Position numbers and translations under genes: made by a program. From the NCBI GenBank assembly GCA_008363385.1, contig RHKY01000021.1, positions 1 to 64,000 of the forward strand: a stretch of 64,000 nt of DNA. The letters are read 5' to 3'. This document shows positions 58,355-64,000 of this stretch, one piece after another. Origin of the DNA: Acidobacteriota bacterium (lineage in GTDB: Bacteria > Acidobacteriota > Thermoanaerobaculia > UBA5066). Position 1 is the stretch's first letter. Every line of letters starts with the position of its first letter. The notes beneath the pieces are model-generated. The model was not told the origin of the DNA, made no database searches, and saw only the letters and a program-made list of their open reading frames with translations.

Positions 58355-59638
58355 TCAGGCGGCGAGGCGCCGTCCGGAGCCGACGACGAGCCGGCCGCCC
58401 GCGACCACGTCGGTGACGAGGTTGACGCCGTAGTGGTAGACGAGGTGCTCGAGGGAGGGAGCGTCGAGGAGGACGACGTCCCCGGCCTTTCCCGGCTCGA
58501 GCGAGCCGCGCCGGGATGCCTCGCCGACGGAGGCCGCCGCGTTCAGCGTCATCGCGGTCAACGTCTCCTCGGCGGTCAGCCCCATCCCGACGCAGGCGAA
58601 GAAGGCGACCGCGGGGAGCGACTCGGTGTACGAGGAGCCGGGGTTGCAGTCGGTCCCGAGCGCCACCGGGACGCCGGCCGTCACGAACGCGCGCGCCGGG
58701 GCGTACCGGTTCATCCGGAGGAAGACGGAGGTGCCCGGCAGGAGCGTCGCGACGACGCCCGCCTTGGCCATCGCCTCGATGCCGTCGGGCTGGGCGAAGA
58801 GGAGGTGGTCGGCCGAGAGGGCCCCCACCTCGGCAGAGAGGCGCGCCCCGCCGAGCGGCGTCAGCTCGTCGGCGTGGAGGCGGGGCGAAAGGCCGAGCGC
58901 CTTCCCCGCGAGGAGGATCCGCCGCGACTCCTCGAGGTCGAAGACCCCCGTCTCGCAGAAGACGTCGACGTGCGCGGCCCCCGCCTCGGCGAGCGCCGGG
59001 AGGATCTCGGCGCAGCACTCGTCGACGTACCTCGTCCGCTCCGCGTCGCCGCCCCGCCGCTCGACGGGAACCTCGTGGGCCGGGAGGGCGGTGACCGTGA
59101 CGCCGACGGGGTGCCCCTCCCGGGCACGGAGGAGCGCGCGGAGCTGCTTCAGCTCGGTCGTCTTCTCCAGGCCGTAGCCCGTCTTGGCCTCGCAGAAGGT
59201 CGTCCCGTGGAGGAGCATCCGGTCCAGGCGCGAGCGGGCGGCCGTGGCCAGCTCCTCCTCCGTGGCCGCGCGCGTGGCGGCGACGGTCGAGACGATCCCG
59301 CCCCCCGAGGCGGCGATCTCGGCGTACGTCCGGCCCTTGAGCCGCTCGTTGAACTCGCTCTCGCGGAAGCCGGCCCACGGAAGGTGCGTGTGCGGGTCGA
59401 CGAAGCCGGGGAGGGCCGTCTTCCCGCGCCCGTCGAGAGCCGTCTCGCCCGGGGCCGGGGCGTCGCCGAAGCGGGCGACGTACTCGTCGTCGCTCCCGGC
59501 GAACGTGATCGTCCCGTCCTCGACCCGGATCGCCGCGTTCGTGACGCGGCGGACCTTCCCCTGGGCGGGTCCGGCGAGGGCGGCGTTTCCTTCGGGGGTC
59601 GCCAGGGAGGCGAGGCGGCGGATCGTCAGGAGCGTCAA
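58355..59638 (-). CDS. hutI: Imidazolonepropionase
   Basis: A 427-residue amidohydrolase opening 4-imidazolone-5-propanoate in histidine degradation. Zinc site FVDPHTHLPWAGFRESEFNE; SGGGIVSTVAATRAATEEEL, TFCEAKTGYGLE, LHADELTPLGGARLSAEVGA, LPGTSVFLRM and LGTDCNPGSSYTESLPAVAF are HutI motifs. TTG start at 59638 behind GGAGGGAG, overlapping the divIVA stop (TTGA). The other hut genes are not seen here. Confidence 0.95.
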   Translation of the reverse strand: MTLLTIRRLASLATPEGNAALAGPAQGKVRRVTNAAIRVEDGTITFAGSDDEYVARFGDAPAPGETALDGRGKTALPGFVDPHTHLPWAGFRESEFNERLKGRTYAEIAASGGGIVSTVAATRAATEEELATAARSRLDRMLLHGTTFCEAKTGYGLEKTTELKQLRALLRAREGHPVGVTVTALPAHEVPVERRGGDAERTRYVDECCAEILPALAEAGAAHVDVFCETGVFDLEESRRILLAGKALGLSPRLHADELTPLGGARLSAEVGALSADHLLFAQPDGIEAMAKAGVVATLLPGTSVFLRMNRYAPARAFVTAGVPVALGTDCNPGSSYTESLPAVAFFACVGMGLTAEETLTAMTLNAAASVGEASRRGSLEPGKAGDVVLLDAPSLEHLVYHYGVNLVTDVVAGGRLVVGSGRRLAA

Positions 59639-60150
59639 GCGCTCTCTCCCTCCCGGCGCTTGGCGCGCATGACGGAGAGGGAGCCCTCGACCTCGTCGTC
59701 CTCGCGGTCGAAGTTCAGGACCTGCTGGAAGAGGTCGATCATCCCCTGGAGCTTCAGGTGGAAGTTCTTCCTCTCCACACGGAGGTCGCGGATCTTCTTC
59801 TCGATCTCGGCCGAGCGCTCGAGCGCCTGCTGCATCAGCCTCTCGGCCTGCCGGTTGGCGTCGGAGAGGAGCCGCTCGGCGTCCTTCTCGGCCCCGGCGC
59901 GGACCCCTTCGGCCGAGCGCTGGGCCATCAGGAGCGTCTCCTTGAGCGTCACCTCGGTCTCGCGGTGTCGGGCGACCTCGTCCCTCAGCCGGACGTTCTC
60001 GCGCTCCAGCTCGTCCAGCCGGCGGTAGAGCTCCTCGAGGTCCTCGCCGAGCGCCTCGAGGAACTGCCCCACCTCCTGGACGTCGAACCCCCTGAGCCTC
60101 CTCGGGAAGGTCTTCTTCTGGATCTCGAGCGGCGTGATTCCGGGTCTCAT
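59635..60150 (-). CDS. DivIVA-domain coiled-coil protein
   Basis: A 171-residue protein starting MRPGITPLEIQKKTFPRRLR, then GFDVQEVGQFLEALGEDLEE, the DivIVA membrane-binding N-terminus. A long coiled coil follows to about residue 150 (RSAEIEKKIRDLRVERKNFH). DivIVA/GpsB-like proteins organise poles or septa and cell-wall synthesis. Followed directly by hutI with a 4-base overlap, so the operon mixes unrelated functions. Confidence 0.92.
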   Translation of the reverse strand: MRPGITPLEIQKKTFPRRLRGFDVQEVGQFLEALGEDLEELYRRLDELERENVRLRDEVARHRETEVTLKETLLMAQRSAEGVRAGAEKDAERLLSDANRQAERLMQQALERSAEIEKKIRDLRVERKNFHLKLQGMIDLFQQVLNFDREDDEVEGSLSVMRAKRREGESA

Positions 60151-60197
60151 GAGGGACAGTGTAGCGTCCCCGGCGTCCGGGGGCCCTCCCCGGTCAT

Positions 60198-60944
60198 TCA
60201 GTGAATGGTCGGCGGGAAGTCGTCATCCCGCCGGACGACGCGGAACCTGCGCCTCCGGAAGAGGCGGGCGGGGCTCCAGGTGGCTCCCCGCCCGCGCCAC
60301 CTCCGGGCGAAGAACCACGCCACCGGCAGGCCCCCGAGCACGAACAGGAGCCGCGCGAGCGCGAAGGGGACGGGCGCCGGGGAGAGGCGCGCCATGTCCA
60401 GCTCGCCGAAGACGACGAGGACGAGGGCCAGGATCGCGAAACCCCGGCGGGTCATCGGAAGGAGCCCGAAGAAGTGGACCGGGCGGTGGGGTCCGAGGAG
60501 GGTCCACGCGACGATGACGGCCGTCAGGACTCCCGAGACCCCGGCTCCCGCCACGATCGACGCCGCGCCGGGGAGGAGGAGACGGGCGGCGACGGCCCCG
60601 AGGAGGGCGGCCACCGCCGTGGCCGTCCCGAGGAAGAGCCCGTACCCGCGCGAGCCCAGCTCGGGCTCCAGCTCCGGCCCGAAGCTCCAGAAGAGGAGGA
60701 GGCCGAAGAGGACGTTGAAGATCCCGGTGATGGCCAGAGGGTAGGAGAGGAGCCGCCAGACCTCGGCCCGTCCCAGGATCCCCGCCGGGTCCGCGACGAC
60801 GATCGGCGCGAAGGCCGGGACGAAGAGCGTCAGGAGGTAGCCTGCGGCCGTCAGGACGAGCGTGGCCCGCGTGACGGGCGGGAGCGCCCGCCAGCCGGGC
60901 GGCCCGACCACCCGGACATTGCCCATCTCGTACCGGGGCCTCAT
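60198..60944 (-). CDS. Rhomboid-like membrane protein lacking the catalytic histidine
   Basis: A 248-residue protein with about six transmembrane helices. The fold pattern WRLLSYPLAITGIFNVLFGL, then LLFWSFGPELE, and GAGVSGVLTAVIVAW (GxSG) matches rhomboids. The serine remains, but the TM2 His/Asn region lacks His, and the HLGG helix reads FVLGGLPVAWF. It is probably a non-proteolytic pseudo-rhomboid. ATG 60944 fits the cytosolic start MRPRYEMGNVRV. The basic C-terminal tail ends DDDFPPTIH. Confidence 0.82.
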   Translation of the reverse strand: MRPRYEMGNVRVVGPPGWRALPPVTRATLVLTAAGYLLTLFVPAFAPIVVADPAGILGRAEVWRLLSYPLAITGIFNVLFGLLLFWSFGPELEPELGSRGYGLFLGTATAVAALLGAVAARLLLPGAASIVAGAGVSGVLTAVIVAWTLLGPHRPVHFFGLLPMTRRGFAILALVLVVFGELDMARLSPAPVPFALARLLFVLGGLPVAWFFARRWRGRGATWSPARLFRRRRFRVVRRDDDFPPTIH

Positions 60945-61014
60945 CGCCGCGAGCGTAGCAGAGCGGCGCTGCCCGGCCGGGCTCGCCACGGAGGCGGGGC
61001 TCCCGCAGGCCGGG

Positions 61015-61674
61015 TCAGCGCGCGCCGAAGAGCGCGGTCCCGATCCGCACGATCGTGGCTCCCTCCTCCACGGCGGCCTCGAAGTCGTCGCTCATCCCCA
61101 TCGAGAGCTCCGGGAGGCCGAGGGCACGGGCCAGCTCGCGGAGCGCGACGAAGTGGGGGCGCGTGTCGCCCGGGGGCGGGATCGTCATCAGCCCGCGGAG
61201 GTCGAGGGCCGGGAGGGCGCGGACGGCCTCGACGAGGGAGGCCACGTCGCCGGGCGCCACTCCCGCCTTCGTCGACTCGCCGCCGGTGTTCACCTCGACG
61301 AGGACGGGGAGGCGCTTGCCCGCGGCCGCCGCGGCCCGGTCGAGCCTCTCGGCGATCGCGGCCGAGTCGACGGTCTCGACGACGTCGGCGATCCGGGCGG
61401 CCCGGCCGGCCTTGTTGGACTGGACCGGGCCGATCAGGTGCCGGACGGCCCCGGCCGGGAGGGAGGGAAACTTCGCCTCGGCCTCCTGGACGCGGTTCTC
61501 GCCGAAGTGGCGGATGCCGACCTCGAAGGCGAGGAGGAGGTCCTCGGCGGGCCGCGTCTTCGTGACGGCGACGAGCGTGACCGTGGCCGGGTCCCGCCCC
61601 GCGCGCTCCGCGGCCCGGGCGATCCGCTCCCGGACCGCCGCCACCGCGCGGGCGACCTCCTCGGACCGGCTCAC
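61015..61674 (-). CDS. YggS/PLPBP pyridoxal-phosphate homeostasis protein
   Basis: A 219-residue PLP-binding protein. VTLVAVTKTRPAEDLLLAFE carries the Schiff-base Lys; IRHFGENRVQEAEAKFPSLP, RHLIGPVQSNKAGRA, VLVEVNTGGESTKAGVAP and ELSMGMSDDFEAAVEEGATI, then VRIGTALFG, are the family motifs. It buffers free PLP. GTG 61674 overlaps the rnhA stop (GTGA). Confidence 0.95.
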   Translation of the reverse strand: MSRSEEVARAVAAVRERIARAAERAGRDPATVTLVAVTKTRPAEDLLLAFEVGIRHFGENRVQEAEAKFPSLPAGAVRHLIGPVQSNKAGRAARIADVVETVDSAAIAERLDRAAAAAGKRLPVLVEVNTGGESTKAGVAPGDVASLVEAVRALPALDLRGLMTIPPPGDTRPHFVALRELARALGLPELSMGMSDDFEAAVEEGATIVRIGTALFGAR

Positions 61675-62075
61675 GGCCCGACGGGGGCGTTCCGGTCGAG
61701 GGCCTCGTTGGCGACGGCGTCGGCCTGGTGGTTCTGGGCCCTCGGGACGTGGACGACCGTCAGCTTCCGGAACGCCCGCGCCCGCTCGCGGGCAGCCGCG
61801 AGGAACGGGCGGAGATTCTCGGCCTTCACCCGGTAGACGCCGTTGAACTGGTGGACGACCAGCTCGCTGTCGGCCCTCACCTCGACCTCCTCGGCCCCGG
61901 CCTCCCGCGCGGCTTCGAGCGCCGCGAGGAGCCCCCTCCACTCGGCCTCGTTGTTCGTTCCGCGGCCGATGGGCCGGCCGATCCTCACGCCCGAGGGGGA
62001 CCAGACGCCGTACGCCGCGGGGCCGGGGTTCCCGCGGGAGGCGCCGTCGAAGAAGACCACGAAGGGGCGGCTCAA
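61671..62075 (-). CDS. Ribonuclease HI family protein
   Basis: A 134-residue RNase H fold. Catalytic residues appear in FVVFFDGASRGNPGPAAYGV (Asp), GTNNEAEWRGLLAALEAARE (Glu), VRADSELVVHQFNGVYRVK (Asp) and HQADAVANEALDR (Asp). It degrades RNA in RNA-DNA hybrids. It resembles the RnhA-like subfamily found next to zinc-ribbon proteins. TTG 62075 follows CGGAGGT and overlaps the upstream stop (TTGA). Confidence 0.92.
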   Translation of the reverse strand: MSRPFVVFFDGASRGNPGPAAYGVWSPSGVRIGRPIGRGTNNEAEWRGLLAALEAAREAGAEEVEVRADSELVVHQFNGVYRVKAENLRPFLAAARERARAFRKLTVVHVPRAQNHQADAVANEALDRNAPVGP

Positions 62076-62815
62076 ACCTCCGCCTTCGGGTCCCAGTAGA
62101 GGATCCGCTTGCAGCTCTCGCAGTGGACCGCCTCGCGGGACATCCGAAGGTCGGAGAGGAGCTGGGGGCGGAGCCTCACGTGGCAGGCCGAGCAGGCCGC
62201 CGTCTGGTTGCCGACCATCTCGACGCGGGCCACGGCCAGGCCCTGGCGCGTCTTGGCGATCCGGTCGAAGAGGAGCAGGAGCTTCTTGTCGATCCGGGCG
62301 CGGAGCGCCTCGGCCTTCGCGGAGGCGGCGGCGATCTCGCCCCCGAGGACCTCCTGCTCGGCGCGCCACTCCTTCATCTGGTCGAGGTAGCCCTGCTCCT
62401 CGGCCGGGAAGCCGCTCTCGCCCTGGCTGGCCTCGGCCTGGGCCTTGCCGAGCGTCTCCTCCAGCGCGAGCGTCTCGTCCTCGTGCGCCCGGATCTTCTT
62501 CTTGACCTCGTCGATCTCGTTCAGGAGGGCGCCGTACTCGCGGTTCGTCTTCACGAGGGCGAGCTGCTTCTGGTACTTGGCGAGCTGCTCGGCGAGGTCC
62601 GCCACCTCGGAGGCGAGTTCCTTCTTCCTCGCCTCGGCGGACTGGACCCGGCCTCCCAGCTCCTGCCGGCGGTGCACCAGGTCGTTGTAGGCCGCCTCGA
62701 CGTGCACGAGGTGGTCCGGGGTCTTCGAGCGTCTCTCGGTCTTGGTGCGGACCTCGTTGAGGACTTCCTGGAGCTGGTAGAGACGCTCGAGCGGGCTCGA
62801 GGGCTGATCTTCCAA
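62072..62815 (-). CDS. Coiled-coil C4 zinc-ribbon protein (CdsZ-like)
   Basis: A 247-residue protein with a long antiparallel coiled coil (residues ~10-180) containing LVKTNREYGALLNEIDEVKK. A C-terminal zinc ribbon follows: TAACSACHVRLRPQLLSDLR and VHCESCKRILYWD. This is the CT398/CdsZ-type family of putative regulators of secretion or RNA processing, usually next to rnhA and yggS as here. TTG start at 62815 behind AGGAGG. No membrane segment. Confidence 0.92.
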   Translation of the reverse strand: MEDQPSSPLERLYQLQEVLNEVRTKTERRSKTPDHLVHVEAAYNDLVHRRQELGGRVQSAEARKKELASEVADLAEQLAKYQKQLALVKTNREYGALLNEIDEVKKKIRAHEDETLALEETLGKAQAEASQGESGFPAEEQGYLDQMKEWRAEQEVLGGEIAAASAKAEALRARIDKKLLLLFDRIAKTRQGLAVARVEMVGNQTAACSACHVRLRPQLLSDLRMSREAVHCESCKRILYWDPKAEV

Positions 62816-62944
62816 GGCACCTCCTAGAAAACGGAAGCGGGCGCCGAACGGCGCCCGCGTGAATCTGGACGTATCCCGGACGCAGCCAGAAGCGCCGGGG
62901 AGGATGGAGCTCGTCGCCTCACTCGGATCGGGTACCTCGTCTCG

Positions 62945-63017
62945 TGGGTCCGCTCGGATTCGAACCGAGGACCCGCCGGTTATGAGCCGGTGGCTCTTAC
63001 CGCTGAGCTACGGACCC
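62945..63017 (-). tRNA. tRNA with anticodon CAU (Met, elongator type)
   Basis: The cloverleaf is complete: acceptor GGGTCCG/CGGACCC, D arm GTAGCTCAGCGGTAAGAGC, anticodon stem ACCGGCTCATAACCGG with CAU at 62982-62984, T arm CCTCGGTTCGAATCCGAGC. CCA is not encoded. CAU could be elongator Met or lysidine-modified Ile2. The first pair is G-C, so it is not the initiator type. Confidence 0.93.
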
Positions 63018-63230
63018 AGACGGACCGCTCCAAGCCTACCACGCCGGAGCCGCCGCTCCCGGAGAGGGGGTCCGAGAGCTCGGAAGGCCCGCCAGAGCGG
63101 GCCCTTTACCGGCCGGTTCGCTGGGGGGAGGGGCTGGGAGGGACGGCGGGGATCAGGGGCCCCGCCGTCGCCGGTTCGAGCGCGAAGCGCGCTGAGCGCG
63201 GAAGCGCGGGCGGGGGCCCTCCCCGGACAC

Positions 63231-64000
63231 TTACAACGCCACGTCCACGAACGGCCGCAGCTTCTTGGCCCGGGACGGGTGCCGCAGCTTGCGGAGCGCC
63301 TTCGACTCGATCTGGCGGATCCGCTCGCGCGTCACGTTGAAGCTCTTGCCGACCTCCTCGAGCGTGTGCTCGGCCCCGTCGCCCACGCCGAAGCGCATCC
63401 TCAGGACCTGCTCCTCGCGGGGGGTGAGGCTCTTCAGCGTCCGCCGCGTCTGGTCCTTCAGGCTGTTGATGATCACCTGGTCGATCGGCGAGACGACCTG
63501 CCGGTCCTCGATGAAGTCCCCGAGGTGGCTGTCCTCCTCCTCGCCGATGGGGGTCTCGAGAGAGATCGGCTCCTGGGCGATCTTCATGATCTTGCGGACC
63601 TTGCCGGCCGGCATGTCCATCCGCTTGGCGATCTCGTCGGCGCTCGGCTCGCGCCCCAGCTCCTGGACGAGCGAGCGCTGCGTCCGGGTCAGCTTGTTGA
63701 TCGTCTCGATCATGTGGACCGGGATCCGGATCGTCCGGGCCTGGTCCGCGATGGCGCGCGTGATGGCCTGGCGGATCCACCACGTGGCGTACGTGGAGAA
63801 CTTGTAGCCGCGGCGGTACTCGAACTTCTCGACCGCCTTCATCAGGCCGATGTTCCCCTCCTGGATCAGGTCGAGGAACTGAAGCCCGCGGTTCGTGTAC
63901 TTCTTGGCGATCGAGACGACGAGGCGCAGGTTGGCGACGATCAGCTCCTGCTTGGCCTGGTCGGCCTCGTCCTCCCCCTCCCGGATCTGCCGGAGGGTCT
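63231..64000 (-). CDS. rpoD: Primary sigma factor RpoD (N-terminus beyond the window)
   Basis: The 3' part of rpoD, at least 256 codons. Region 2 is [40 protein letters not shown], then [20 protein letters not shown]. Region 3 has [20 protein letters not shown]. Region 4 has [20 protein letters not shown], then [20 protein letters not shown]. It is the housekeeping sigma-70. The gene starts off the right edge. About 210 bases of apparent spacer separate it from the tRNA. Confidence 0.96.
   Translation of the reverse strand, partial: TLRQIREGEDEADQAKQELIVANLRLVVSIAKKYTNRGLQFLDLIQEGNIGLMKAVEKFEYRRGYKFSTYATWWIRQAITRAIADQARTIRIPVHMIETINKLTRTQRSLVQELGREPSADEIAKRMDMPAGKVRKIMKIAQEPISLETPIGEEEDSHLGDFIEDRQVVSPIDQVIINSLKDQTRRTLKSLTPREEQVLRMRFGVGDGAEHTLEEVGKSFNVTRERIRQIESKALRKLRHPSRAKKLRPFVDVAL

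Overview
This is a 64 kb, very GC-rich chromosomal window whose GC-biased third codon positions give long shadow frames almost everywhere. Gene content points to a Gram-negative, probably didermal bacterium with type IV pili, TonB-type energy transducers, a BlaI/M56 regulatory pair, selenocysteine translation (SelB) and a quinone pathway (UbiA/UbiX). My best guess is Acidobacteriota (Thermoanaerobaculia/Holophagae-like). That is inference from gene style, not from a marker comparison.

Region 1 (1-2.8 kb): an edge-truncated two-part dehydrogenase whose C-terminal half resembles cyanobacterial acyl-ACP reductase, then a small exported NTF2-like protein. Region 2 (2.9-24 kb) is an accessory island rich in toxin-antitoxin and defence-like genes. 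It holds BrnTA (toxin frameshifted), two paralogous bacterial PARG/macrodomain genes, VapBC, a DUF4143 AAA ATPase, a chimeric DUF262-HNH scar, a divergent TcmP/DUF5131 pair, and an endonuclease/exonuclease/phosphatase. Next come a 1429-residue HIT-PLD-SF2 helicase-S24 protein abutting a NERD-UvrD helicase, two MntA/HepT pairs, a HicB whose hicA is an internal-deletion scar, and a MazF pair. Ordinary metabolic genes (MBL-fold lipoprotein, nitroreductase, VOC protein, SDR) are interspersed. At least six broken or duplicated gene pieces show rapid turnover here.

Region 3 (25-31.3 kb) is one large exported RHS-repeat protein with a C-terminal pre-toxin segment and a nuclease-like tip. A DUF6572 gene, the likely immunity gene, follows it, and composition drops over the tip. 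Region 4 (31.5-38.8 kb) carries signalling genes: an exported O-methyltransferase-like protein, BlaI plus an M56-TonB fusion with a clear palindromic operator, a DesK/DesR-like two-component system, PilT and a cyclic-nucleotide-binding protein. It also carries tmRNA (tag ANDSELALAA). Two of these operons share a 38-bp upstream element.

Region 5 (38.8-64 kb) is housekeeping. It includes CutA, a zinc-ribbon protein, a panB-panC-panD operon ending in a ThiG-like gene without the Schiff-base lysine, a deoxynucleoside kinase, UbiA, and an atypical LuxR regulator next to UbiX. A ComEA-like protein with an odd 5' end, a pseudopilin, a sugar nucleotidyltransferase, a CYTH protein, an FAD dehydrogenase, SelB, PolA (degenerate proofreading domain) and a PHP protein follow. 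The right end holds FtcD-like and HutI (histidine degradation), DivIVA, a pseudo-rhomboid, YggS, RNase HI, a CdsZ-like zinc-ribbon coiled coil, tRNA(CAU) and the 3' part of rpoD. Most of these lie on the minus strand in tightly overlapping operons.
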